The notes under the pieces: generated by a model
Told to the model about the DNA's origin: nothing
What the model saw: the letters and a program-made list of their open reading frames with translations, nothing else
The model's database searches: none
Position numbers and translations under genes: made by a program
Part shown: positions 27,570-35,480 of the stretch, piece after piece
How the letters are laid out: each line of letters starts with the position of its first letter
How positions within the stretch are numbered: the stretch's first letter is position 1
Assembly: GCF_029893635.1 (NCBI RefSeq)
Contig: NZ_JARXYR010000002.1
Coordinates: 2,021,001 to 2,085,000 of the forward strand
Reading direction: 5' to 3'
Origin: Variovorax sp. TBS-050B
GTDB taxonomy: Bacteria; Pseudomonadota; Gammaproteobacteria; Burkholderiales; Burkholderiaceae_C
DNA: 64,000 bases

Positions 27570-29408
27570 ATGAACCGCCTGTCGCAGGCCATCCCGCTGC
27601 CCTCCGCCCCGCTCGACTTCACCGGAACCGTCGAGAAGGTTCGCACCCGCCCTGACGGGCGCACCTTGGTTTTGACCGACGGCTTCGAGCTTGAAGTCCA
27701 CCGCGCGTGCTGCGTCGGTGTGGGTGACGAGCTTCGCGTGACAAGGCGCTCGGGCCGGCTCAGGGTCGACGCGCTGTGCAGAAACGGGACTGCGGCGGTC
27801 CTGCCGGCCTTCCGAAGCACGCATCCGCTCCCCGCGCTTGGCGCACGCGTCGTCATCCGCGAGGCAAAGGACGCGGCGGACATGGAAGGCTACGAGCGGC
27901 TCGCTTCCTACCACTATCGGGCGAACCAGAGCTTCGGCCGAAAGGCGGTCTTGGTGGCTTACTTGGAGCGCGAGGGCCGCGAAAGCCTCGTAGGCTACCT
28001 TGAACTGAGCAACACGTTCGCGGGTCACAAGTCCCGGAACGACCTGTTGGACGCCGAATTCGAAGACGCCTCGGGTATCGGCTGGAAGCGGTGGGACATG
28101 AATGCCCGCGGGGTATATCTCAACGCGATCGCCCGCATTGGCCGCTGCGTGGTCCATCCTGAGTTCCGCGGGGCCGGGCTTGGCGTGTTGCTCTGCGAAG
28201 CCGCCATCGACTACTGCAAGTCCCATTGGCACATCTCGCGGATGAAGCCCCTCTTTCTGGAAATCACCGCGGACATGTTGAAGTTCGTGCCCTTCGCCGA
28301 GAGCGCGGGCATGACCTTCATCGGAACCACTTCCGGGAACATCGACCGCGTCCAGAAGGACCAGCGCTACTTGAACCGCGTCCTCTCGGACATCGAAGGC
28401 GGGCTGCGCGACAAGGAGAGCCACTCCGTGTTCTCCGCCAACGCGAAGTCGATGCTCCAGAAGCAGCGCGGGGACGTGGATCGCATTCGAAAGATCGCCG
28501 CCGAACAGAACCTCGATGTCGATCAAATGCTGTCCGTCTTCCTCTCGGCGGACACCGCCGACGGCATGTCGCCGACGGCGTATGGTCTCCTCTCCTCGCT
28601 TCTGCGGTTTCCGAAGCCAACCTATATGGCCGGCTTGACCAAGGACTCGATCGCCTTCTTGTCCAAACGCCTGTCGGAGAATCCTCCCGCAACGCCTGCG
28701 CCCGTCATCGACCAAGTCCGGCCCGACCCGCCGCTGCGGGAGACCATCGCCATCTCGGAGTTGACGATCGCCTACTCCTACGACATCACGCCCAGCTCGT
28801 GGGCCAACGCCATACAAGAAGCCTTCGGCATCGAGCTCGCCGTCAACTCGCATACCGGCGTCAGCGGCTTGACGATGGAAGTGGCGCCTCGAAGCGTCGT
28901 CTATGTGTGGGGCCCGTCGGGCTCCGGCAAGACAGGATTCCTGGAAGTGCTTATGGGAGCTCGCAAGGCCACTTCGGGCAAGTTGAAGGGGATCAAGCCG
29001 AAGGACTGCGCGGTCTTCTCCTTGGACTTCGACAACAGGCCCTCCATCGAACAGGTCGGCTCGACCGAGCTAGCCCACTGCCTGTTCAGCATGAACGCGG
29101 CCGGCCTCTCGGAGGCTGCCCTGTATTTCAAGCAACCCCGGATGCTCAGCGCGGGCCAGCGCCATCGCCTCGCGATCGCGCGAATGATCGCGTCGCGAAA
29201 GCCTGTGTGGATCATCGACGAGTTCTGCTCGGTGCTTGACGACACCACCGCCGCCATCGTCTCGAAGAACGTGGCCAAGACGGCTCGGGAGTTGGGCGTG
29301 ACCGCGTTCATAGCCGGGCCACGCCGAGAGCCGGTGCTCTCCGCGCTCGCCCCATCCGCCATACTGAACTTGGACTCGCTGGGTCGTTGGACCGTGGAGA
29401 CCTGCTGA
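27570..29408 (+). CDS. GNAT-ABC ATPase fusion (COG2401-like), first gene of the cargo module
   Basis: The 612-residue protein has three parts. Residues 1-80 look beta-rich (VRTRPDGRTLVLTDGFELEV). Residues about 90-265 form a GNAT acyltransferase domain with YHYR at 114-117, an acetyl-CoA loop RGAGLG at 200-205 after VVHPEF, and LEITADMLKFVPFAESAGM. After a helical linker, residues about 390-612 are an ABC-type ATPase with Walker A GPSGSGKT (448-455), signature LSAGQ (526-530), Walker B VWIIDEF (546-552) and D-loop SVLDD; the usual switch His is not evident (TAFIAGP). There are no membrane segments, so it is not a transporter. The fold pair resembles COG2401, an ABC ATPase fused to a predicted acetyltransferase. 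The phage Mu Mom DNA-modifying enzyme is also GNAT-like, so nucleic-acid modification is a plausible role, but inferred. Confidence 0.85.
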   Translation: MNRLSQAIPLPSAPLDFTGTVEKVRTRPDGRTLVLTDGFELEVHRACCVGVGDELRVTRRSGRLRVDALCRNGTAAVLPAFRSTHPLPALGARVVIREAKDAADMEGYERLASYHYRANQSFGRKAVLVAYLEREGRESLVGYLELSNTFAGHKSRNDLLDAEFEDASGIGWKRWDMNARGVYLNAIARIGRCVVHPEFRGAGLGVLLCEAAIDYCKSHWHISRMKPLFLEITADMLKFVPFAESAGMTFIGTTSGNIDRVQKDQRYLNRVLSDIEGGLRDKESHSVFSANAKSMLQKQRGDVDRIRKIAAEQNLDVDQMLSVFLSADTADGMSPTAYGLLSSLLRFPKPTYMAGLTKDSIAFLSKRLSENPPATPAPVIDQVRPDPPLRETIAISELTIAYSYDITPSSWANAIQEAFGIELAVNSHTGVSGLTMEVAPRSVVYVWGPSGSGKTGFLEVLMGARKATSGKLKGIKPKDCAVFSLDFDNRPSIEQVGSTELAHCLFSMNAAGLSEAALYFKQPRMLSAGQRHRLAIARMIASRKPVWIIDEFCSVLDDTTAAIVSKNVAKTARELGVTAFIAGPRREPVLSALAPSAILNLDSLGRWTVETC

Positions 29409-29424
29409 CACGTTGAGGAGCCTC

Positions 29425-30807
29425 ATGAGCGACGCAATCAAACCCATCGGAGGGAACGCCTATCGAGGCAAGGAGCCCATCGAGGGCGTTTTCGTGGACG
29501 CCGCAGGCAAGCACCTAGTGGTGGGGCAGCGCGAGCAGTCCCGGCGCTCGGGGGCTTCGTTGTTCGTGGGCAAGGTCGCCGAGCGCGTGCCTTCGACCGA
29601 ATACTTCGACTACAACGTCTGGCTGGACGCCGAGTTTCCACACGTCGTCTTCATCGCCGGCAAGCGCGGAAGCGGGAAGAGCTACGACCTCGGCATTCTG
29701 CTCGAAGGCCTCAGCGCCACCAGCGGAAACTTCTCCCAGCGGCCCGAGGGCTTCTCCTCCGTCCTTTTCGATCTTCAAAGTCAATTTTGGGCGCTGGGCG
29801 GAGGCCTCAACAGCCAGATGCCCGCGGACGCGGCTCAGATCGAGAAGCTGTCGAAGTGGAACCTGAAAGGCGAGGTTCGGGCCCCAGTGCTCTTCCTGCC
29901 CGTGGGCTCGCAGCCGATCACGGGGACAGAGCGGCCGTTGACGGTGCCGCCAAGCTCGTTGGAGCTCCCCGATTGGCTCTCGCTCTTGGGGACCAAGCGC
30001 TTCGAGGCGATGGGGCAAGCCATCGCGACGTGCCGGCAGATCGCGGTGCGCACCAAGCCGAACTTCGAGGTGTCGGATCTGGTGGCGATTCTGCAAAGGC
30101 CGCAGCAGTATCAAGATCTCGCGTCCTTCCAGCAGCAAACATTCGACGCCGTCATCTGGCGTTTGTTGGCGATTGCGGAGATGGGGCTGTTCCGCGCCGG
30201 CGAGTCCGTCTTGGACGAACTGCTGCGGCCGGACCAGTGCTCGATTGTCCTCATGCGGGACTTGCCTGAAGACCTCAAAGCGGTCACGGTCGCGGTATTG
30301 ATGCGGCAAATCGAGCGGGCGATGTCGCGCCATCACCAGCAGCGCAAGGTCGCCGCCCGAGCGGGCGGCCCGGAGGATCGGTCGAAGCCCAGCAGGATGT
30401 GGGTGATGATCGACGAGGCCCACTTGGTGTGCCCCGCGGCGGACAAGACATCCGCCAACGAGGTGGTCGTCGACTATGTGAAGCGAGGGCGGGACGCGGG
30501 GCTGTCCCTCGTGCTGGCCACTCAGCAGCCTTCGGCGATCGACGCGTCCGCGATCAGCCAAGTCGATCTGACCATTCTTCACAAGCTGACGATCGACGCG
30601 GACATCGCCGCCGCGACAGCGAGGCTCCCGGCGCCGCTGCCAAGCACGACCCGGATCCGGGAGAAGGACATTTCAGACCCCAAGCTGTTGGTGCGCGAAC
30701 TGTCGCCGGGCGAAGCGCTGCTTTCGGACTCCGAGGCGAGCAGAACCTTCATTCTCCGGCTGAGACCGCGAGTGTCTCCGCACGGCGGCGGGGAGCCGCT
30801 GCTGTGA
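29425..30807 (+). CDS. HerA/FtsK-like P-loop ATPase of the cargo module
   Basis: The 460-residue protein has a short N-terminal beta segment and then an ATPase core: Walker A GKRGSGKS at 79-86, Walker B MWVMIDEAH at 325-333, and the Gln-rich sensor strand LVLATQQPSAID at 363-373, a combination typical of HerA/VirB4-like DNA translocases. Conserved HerA partner nucleases (NurA) are absent next door. The ATG at 29425 with GAGGAG four bases upstream is preferred to the TTG at 29413. It starts 16 bases after the GNAT-ABC gene, and the next gene begins inside its stop codon. It could thread DNA or act as a hexameric motor for the system. Confidence 0.85.
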   Translation: MSDAIKPIGGNAYRGKEPIEGVFVDAAGKHLVVGQREQSRRSGASLFVGKVAERVPSTEYFDYNVWLDAEFPHVVFIAGKRGSGKSYDLGILLEGLSATSGNFSQRPEGFSSVLFDLQSQFWALGGGLNSQMPADAAQIEKLSKWNLKGEVRAPVLFLPVGSQPITGTERPLTVPPSSLELPDWLSLLGTKRFEAMGQAIATCRQIAVRTKPNFEVSDLVAILQRPQQYQDLASFQQQTFDAVIWRLLAIAEMGLFRAGESVLDELLRPDQCSIVLMRDLPEDLKAVTVAVLMRQIERAMSRHHQQRKVAARAGGPEDRSKPSRMWVMIDEAHLVCPAADKTSANEVVVDYVKRGRDAGLSLVLATQQPSAIDASAISQVDLTILHKLTIDADIAAATARLPAPLPSTTRIREKDISDPKLLVRELSPGEALLSDSEASRTFILRLRPRVSPHGGGEPLL

Positions 30808-32090
30808 AAACGGCGTTCGATCCGCTCCAGCGTCTCACGACGCAGGAGTCGATCCGCTTCGTCGGCACCATCGGCGGCGTTTCCACGAACGTTCCCGAGC
30901 ACTTCTCGAACGCATTGGAGCTCTTCGTCGGTAGGGAGGTCCGCACCGCGGCGGAGCTCATTCAGAAAATCGTGGACAGCTCCGGCTGCACGATCAAGGT
31001 GGCGTCCGTTAGCGTGGACGAGGCGGCGGCGCTCGGGTTAATCGCTTCGGTTCCGGGGCCGACGTTGCAGCATCGTAAGTTCCTCCTCGACGACCAAGGG
31101 CGGGTTGTGAACGCCATGCGCGGGCACCGCGATTGGACCCTACCGGCTCGCAGGCGGCAGTTATTCCTTAGGCCGATGTTCGAGGCTAATGGCGACTACC
31201 TCTTGCAGGCCATGGCGGCGCTGGAGAGGGATCATGAGCCGGCGACCCCGGTCGCAGTGTTTCGCGACCTCGTCCACAAGATGGCGCAAGCCAAGGTCGA
31301 TCAACTTCCGACGGGGCAGAGCGGGTCGAAGTGGGACGCCTATCGCCAATCGGTGATCGCTCGCAAGAAGTCCATCTTTGGGGAGCAGGGAGCGATCAGC
31401 GACGGAAGCTTCACGTTGGAGGCTCTGCAAGCGCAGCGGCGCAAAGCGTCCAAGCATCTGCTGGACTCGCTGCGGTCCAACGCGAAGTCGTCGCCGGGCA
31501 CCAATGCCTCGCGAGGAGGCGCCGTCGGAGAGTCGAAGACTCTTGAACATCACTTCGCGCGTTGCCGCGCTTGGCTTGAATCGCTCGGACTGGCAGAACA
31601 GCGGCAGGGGCGTGGCACGCGACTGTCCGCCACTGGCGAATCGCTGCTGCACTATTTTCGCCAGCATCTCAGGGGCCCGGTGCTGAGCATCCCGCCTAGC
31701 GTGGACACGCTCTCGGACTGCTTTCGGCTGGAAGCGTCCGAGGCCAAAGAGTTATGGGGCGTTGCCGTCGAAGACGCGTTCTGGGAGAACGCGACCTTGA
31801 CGCTGGAGCGAGCCGGCTCCTACACGCCGCGAGACACCGAGTTGAAGGAGCGCTTCGACCGCGCGTTCGATGCCGTGCGCGTCACCGGCATTCCGGAAGC
31901 TATGCTCTCGCCGCTGCGCCAAGCCTTGTTCTTCGGCTTCCTTTGGGACGGCAAACCCGTCGTCGACTTGGGGCCCTCGATCACGGGCGACACGAGCATT
32001 CCCGCTCGCCATCCTGACCAATATGGCTTCGGCCGCAACCGACAGGGAAGGCTCGCCTACCTTTTCCGGAAGTCGCCCGACGTCAAGTGA
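30804..32090 (+). CDS. Unrecognised protein, third gene of the + strand cargo operon
   Basis: The 428-residue protein starts at a GTG overlapping the previous stop (GTGA), so translation is coupled. I recognise no family. The segment RCRAWLESLGLAEQRQGRGT then RLSATGESLLHYF (residues about 250-285) looks like a winged-helix, and the whole protein is soluble and mostly helical with a basic middle. No Walker motif or nuclease motif stands out. By position with a HerA-like ATPase it may be a DNA-recognition or adaptor subunit; this is a guess from context. Its last bases overlap the convergent ATPase gene by eight. Confidence 0.75.
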   Translation: MKTAFDPLQRLTTQESIRFVGTIGGVSTNVPEHFSNALELFVGREVRTAAELIQKIVDSSGCTIKVASVSVDEAAALGLIASVPGPTLQHRKFLLDDQGRVVNAMRGHRDWTLPARRRQLFLRPMFEANGDYLLQAMAALERDHEPATPVAVFRDLVHKMAQAKVDQLPTGQSGSKWDAYRQSVIARKKSIFGEQGAISDGSFTLEALQAQRRKASKHLLDSLRSNAKSSPGTNASRGGAVGESKTLEHHFARCRAWLESLGLAEQRQGRGTRLSATGESLLHYFRQHLRGPVLSIPPSVDTLSDCFRLEASEAKELWGVAVEDAFWENATLTLERAGSYTPRDTELKERFDRAFDAVRVTGIPEAMLSPLRQALFFGFLWDGKPVVDLGPSITGDTSIPARHPDQYGFGRNRQGRLAYLFRKSPDVK

Positions 32091-33285
32091 GTCCTTGGAT
32101 GTTCTGCATATCCGACACGTCGATCTGACCGCCTTTGAGAACCACGTCAGCGGCCCCTTGCCACGCCCTGTTGGCATTTTGAATCAACTTGCGGGCGGTT
32201 CTGGGTGCCGTGGTCCGCTCGACGACTTCCTTCAAGCCGTCCACGGTGAAGGGATGCTCGGGGGATGGCGCTTGTGTGCCATTGCGGGCGTATTTCATGA
32301 GCTCGGTGAGAAATCGCGAGCCGTCGTCCACCTCGTCGTGCGAGCTCATGTGGATGGGGTTGGCGGTCACTCGGACCATGATGGCCTCTTCCAGAATGCC
32401 ATGAAATAGGCTGGCGTTCTCCGCCGTCGCGCTCAGGAACAGGGCGAAGTGCTCGGTGCAACTGTTGAAGAGGTCGCGCAGACCCGTCCGAATGCTGACG
32501 AATTCGTCGGCCTTCATTTCCAGGAACTGCTCCATCTCGTCGACGAGAAGGTAGGCGGCGTCGAAGACCGGCGTGCCGGGAATCTCCGGATACTTGGTGG
32601 TGAGGACCGTGTAGATCGCCGCCAACGCTCGGAGCGCGTCATGGTCGTCCTCAATGCCGGAGTTTAGGTCGAAGGCTTTGAGCGCCGCCGGAGTGGCCTT
32701 GGACGCGAAGTAGTTCCAAGCTTGTCCGTCGTCTTGGACGAGCGCCTCGAAGACGTTGAAAATCTCGGGAAAGCGTGGGTAGAGCGTCTCTTGGATGTTG
32801 CTCTTGCACTCGGCTTGGGCTCGCTTCACGAAGTTGCCCATATCCTGCGTTTCCTGCGGGCTCGCCTTCTTGATCATCTCTGGAAGCTCGCGCTGAGTCT
32901 CATCGTGGATGTATTTCACGATTGGCTCCACCGCGGCGCGAAGCGGGTTCTTTCCAATCTGCTTGATGACCTCCTTGACGATGCCGTGGAAGGATCCCTT
33001 CTTCTCGACCTTCGGCTTGTCCAAGTAGGCGACCAGCGAGCGGCCCTCTCGCTTCAAGTGGTCGCGGAGGTACTTGAGCGCATGCGTCTTGCCGGACCCG
33101 TATTCGCCATAGATCAAAGCCAAGTGCGAGAGCTCCAACTGGGAGTGCCGGACCTCCTTGACGATCCGAAGCAGCTCGGTCTTGATCGTCGTCGAGCCCG
33201 CCCAGACTATGTTGTTGTCGACGGGCACGACATGGAAGGGGGCCCGGGCGAAGCAGCTCTTATGAAGAAGTTGTTGGTTGTCCAT
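32083..33285 (-). CDS. Orc1/Cdc6-like AAA ATPase of the cargo module
   Basis: The 400-residue protein starts with FARAPFHVVPVDNNIVW, then Walker A GEYGSGKT at 60-67, Walker B AYLLVDEMEQF at 244-254, and sensor-1-like LFLSATAEN at 282-290. The C-terminal region (FTVDGLKEVVERTTAPRTARKL; VDGLKEVVERTTAPRTARKL within 347-366) looks like a lid followed by a helical or winged-helix end. The layout is like Orc1/Cdc6 or the BrxC/BrxD-type ATPases of defence loci, but the identity within them is not certain. The start ATG follows the nuclease stop by seven bases on the same strand, with AAGG upstream. The 3' end overlaps the + strand operon by 8 bases, tail to tail. Confidence 0.8.
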   Translation of the reverse strand: MDNQQLLHKSCFARAPFHVVPVDNNIVWAGSTTIKTELLRIVKEVRHSQLELSHLALIYGEYGSGKTHALKYLRDHLKREGRSLVAYLDKPKVEKKGSFHGIVKEVIKQIGKNPLRAAVEPIVKYIHDETQRELPEMIKKASPQETQDMGNFVKRAQAECKSNIQETLYPRFPEIFNVFEALVQDDGQAWNYFASKATPAALKAFDLNSGIEDDHDALRALAAIYTVLTTKYPEIPGTPVFDAAYLLVDEMEQFLEMKADEFVSIRTGLRDLFNSCTEHFALFLSATAENASLFHGILEEAIMVRVTANPIHMSSHDEVDDGSRFLTELMKYARNGTQAPSPEHPFTVDGLKEVVERTTAPRTARKLIQNANRAWQGAADVVLKGGQIDVSDMQNIQGLT

Positions 33286-33292
33286 GTCAGCC

Positions 33293-34816
33293 TTATTGTG
33301 ATTGGTTGTCGGCTCGCATCTGCTGCGAGGCCCATGTGTCGAAGTTGAGGGTGTCCACGTGACGACGAGCGCGCTCGAAGGATGTCTGCGCCTCTTCGAA
33401 TTCCTGCGCCCTGTATCCGACCATCGAGGTTTCGAGGCTCTTGCCGTTGTGCGCGAGGTTGGTGAAGTTGTGCGAGCCCACCGCCCAGAAATGCCTCTGC
33501 GCCTCTCTTTCGAACAGGTAGACCTTGGAATGTAGCCTCGGGTTGACGTAGAGCTCAATATCCTCGGAGTGCAGCAGTTGCAGGAGGTGCTTCTTGGCCG
33601 CCAAGTCGTCGTCTTTGGGGCTGGGAGGTCGCGTTACTAGGCAGACGCGGCAGCCGCGCTTGCGCGCCTCGATCATCGCGGTGGAAATGGGCCCTAGGGC
33701 CCCATAGGACATGTCGGTGGCGAACGGCGCCACGATGCGGGCCGTGACTAGTTGCGGATCCTTCATCATCGAGAAGACCATCGGCGCTAGCTTGTCGTCG
33801 TGAACCGCCCGCGCCGCCGAGACGGGCTGCACGGGGGCGGGGCGCGGCCGGACCGGCAGCCCTGACTTCATCAATCGCGACAGCTTCCCCGCGGTCGCCT
33901 CGGCATAGGCCGGAACGAGGGGCAACCGCTCGGAGCGCTTGAACACCGCCGCTGCCAAAGGCACGAGAGCGCCTTCGATGTGAGCTTCAGTCAAGTCCTG
34001 CGCCACAAGCACGATCGGCAACTGGCCTCCTTTGTCGCAGCCGATCAATGCTTCTCCGAGGGCGTCGATCTCGCTCTCGGAGAGCTGTCCGGGGGTGGCG
34101 GCGGCAGCGATAATCACGCAGTTTTGAGAGCTTGCGATAGAGGCGCCAAATGCGCCCGGTTCGAAGCTGCTGAAGTCTCGAACATCCATCGAGGCGCCGG
34201 AGAGCGTGAGGCACCGCAACCCGAGGTCGTATGCCGAGGTCTCGTCGGTAACGCGCACCACCGTCGCATGCTTTGCAACTGACGCGGCGGCGATTTCCTT
34301 GTGGAGTTCATCGAGGGCTTGTTGGGTGCTGGCGAGCCCGACCTCGCCGCAGACAAGTTTGCAGTTGATCAAGCAGAGCAGCAGCGAATCGTGGCTGATG
34401 CTTTCTGTGACGTCGTGAGCGTTGGGGTCGCGGAAGACCTTGACCTGTTGCAGGCAGCGCAACAGGCCCTTCTTGCGCTCTCCGGCGGCCTGCGGCGGCA
34501 TGTCGGCCGGCGGCGACAGGGTCAACGCGTCGTGGAACTTCTCGAAGACGCCGAAGAAGTCGGAGACGCCCAAGAGCTCATAGCCGTCCATGACGACCGT
34601 GGAAACTTCAAGGCTCGCTCGCGCCCGCTCCGCGTTGATCGTCATCCGCTCCCACTGCGTGAGGCCGGACTCCGGATCCTTCTTCCCGAACAGGCTTGCG
34701 AGCTGCTCTTCGGCTTTCTCGGCGAACTTGTCGTTAAGGCGCTCGCGGATGTGCTGCACCATCCCATTGCGGAAAACCCGCAATGCTCGCTTCAAGAGCA
34801 CTTCGTTGTCGGTCAT
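33293..34816 (-). CDS. HEPN-PLD fusion protein (putative nuclease effector)
   Basis: The 507-residue protein has an N-terminal all-helical domain resembling the Swt1-type HEPN domain, with the catalytic RxxxxH pattern as RDPNAH at 129-134. A central alpha/beta region (residues about 185-300, with NCVIIAAAATPGQ) follows. The C-terminal phospholipase-D-like domain has a single HKD motif: His429, Lys431 in RLHSKVYLFE and the downstream GSHN at 447-450. HEPN domains of this type are ribonucleases or their inactive relatives, and single-HKD PLD domains are nucleases that act as dimers (as in Nuc or BfiI). Two nuclease folds in one protein is a strong defence signature. Its ATG overlaps the stop of a 21-codon leader. 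Confidence 0.82.
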   Translation of the reverse strand: MTDNEVLLKRALRVFRNGMVQHIRERLNDKFAEKAEEQLASLFGKKDPESGLTQWERMTINAERARASLEVSTVVMDGYELLGVSDFFGVFEKFHDALTLSPPADMPPQAAGERKKGLLRCLQQVKVFRDPNAHDVTESISHDSLLLCLINCKLVCGEVGLASTQQALDELHKEIAAASVAKHATVVRVTDETSAYDLGLRCLTLSGASMDVRDFSSFEPGAFGASIASSQNCVIIAAAATPGQLSESEIDALGEALIGCDKGGQLPIVLVAQDLTEAHIEGALVPLAAAVFKRSERLPLVPAYAEATAGKLSRLMKSGLPVRPRPAPVQPVSAARAVHDDKLAPMVFSMMKDPQLVTARIVAPFATDMSYGALGPISTAMIEARKRGCRVCLVTRPPSPKDDDLAAKKHLLQLLHSEDIELYVNPRLHSKVYLFEREAQRHFWAVGSHNFTNLAHNGKSLETSMVGYRAQEFEEAQTSFERARRHVDTLNFDTWASQQMRADNQSQ

Positions 34817-34878
34817 CGCCGGACGTCGGGGCTCGCGCCAACCGACCCGTGCGCTCCAAGCTGCGACGTTTTGCCCAT
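34813..34878 (-). CDS. Putative 21-codon leader ORF before the HEPN-PLD gene
   Basis: On the - strand an ATG (34878) is preceded by a very strong GAGGAGAGG, and the 21-codon frame (starting MGKTSQLGAHGSV) ends in TGA overlapping the ATG of the nuclease gene (ATGA). The nuclease start itself has no good ribosome-binding site, so ribosomes may reach it only by re-initiation after this leader. That would keep expression of a toxic nuclease tied to leader translation. The peptide has no recognised homologue, and a longer frame up to 35409 also exists but looks non-coding. Confidence 0.45.
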   Translation of the reverse strand: MGKTSQLGAHGSVGASPDVRR

Positions 34879-35436
34879 GCCTCTCCTCGTACTGGACGCG
34901 TTTGATCGTCCATCGTAGCTGATTCGTGGAGCTACAGCGGCCTCCCGAGCCGAAAGGTAGGCCCTACCGGGAGAGCGCGGCGGTGCACCGATGCTTGGTC
35001 CAAGAATTTTGAACAATGCGATGCACGGTCCGACTGGGTCCCATGGGCTCATCGACCCCAGATTTTTCAACCACATGTTGGCGCCGACCGGAAAGGGAGC
35101 CAAGGGGGGCTCAGTTCTACTTCGGCGCGGACACATATTCATCAAGTTCACGGTGGCCAAGATGTCCGCACAGACCTTCTCAAGAGAGGCGAGCATGCTC
35201 AAAAGATCAGGGTCTTGGATCGGCACGGCCGCGACTATCCCGTTGGCTTCGCACTCGCGTTGCCATGCTGCTGCGTGGCTCGACGACTTGCCGCACGGGT
35301 CACTGTGCTGGCATGGGCTTGAGGTCGGTGGACTGAACCGAATGTCGCCTGAGCACGAGGGTACGCCGAGGCGGTACACTAAGCCTGTTTCAGTTTTGAA
35401 AAAACTCAATCAATCAATGGGCTAGCGAGGCTGTGG
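34879..35436. other. Right-end non-coding stretch of the island
   Basis: About 560 bases between the nuclease leader and the right att site contain no convincing gene. Open frames exist on both strands (about 198 codons on the -, 144 on the +) but have weak starts and few features of coding sequence. Near 34910-34935 there is a GTAGCTGATTCGTGGAGCTAC inverted repeat (arms GTAGCT/AGCTAC) that could be a promoter-proximal operator of the - strand operon. The last 70 bases are AT-rich, as often at the ends of integrated elements. Confidence 0.45.
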
Positions 35437-35471
35437 GCGTGTCGGTGGTTCGATTCCGCCCCAGGCCACCA
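35437..35471 (+). repeat. attR: second 35-bp copy of the tRNA-Phe 3' end
   Basis: A perfect copy of 23432-23466, ending in CCACCA, in which only the 3' part of the tRNA is present, preceded by island sequence. It marks the right boundary of the island. The chromosome resumes with AATCCGCAAGG and the old tRNA terminator. Confidence 0.95.
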
Positions 35472-35480
35472 AATCCGCAA

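Larger units (their letters stand above)
23467..35471. mobile_element. Genomic island integrated in tRNA-Phe (12.0 kb)
   Basis: The segment lies between two perfect 35-bp copies of the tRNA-Phe 3' end, with a tyrosine integrase gene immediately inside the left end. Its base composition is visibly less GC-rich than the flanks, with AT-richer intergenic stretches and more mixed codon use. The contents are the frameshifted integrase, a small putative regulator, a decayed acetyltransferase-like fragment and a five-gene cargo module. I see no relaxase, conjugation, capsid, terminase or replication-module genes, so it looks like a small integrative element or satellite-like island that moves only with help, and possibly not at all if the integrase frameshift is real. 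Confidence 0.92.

Noticed and set aside
27570..34816. Naming the cargo module BREX, DISARM, Dnd or a restriction-modification system
   Set aside because: I see no PglX-type methyltransferase, PglZ, DrmA/DrmB, DndABC or HsdRMS proteins. Only some ATPase and nuclease folds are shared.
34813..35409. A 198-codon - strand frame ending at the nuclease start
   Set aside because: Only the last 21 codons have a ribosome-binding site. The upstream part has a weak start, an irregular composition and no family resemblance, so I kept only the short leader.
34991..35425. A 144-codon + strand frame at the right island end
   Set aside because: It has no ribosome site and overlaps the antisense frame. It probably is chance in mixed-composition DNA.
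23467..35471. Calling the island a prophage or a conjugative element
   Set aside because: No capsid, terminase, portal, tail, relaxase or type IV secretion genes are present. Only an integrase and cargo are.
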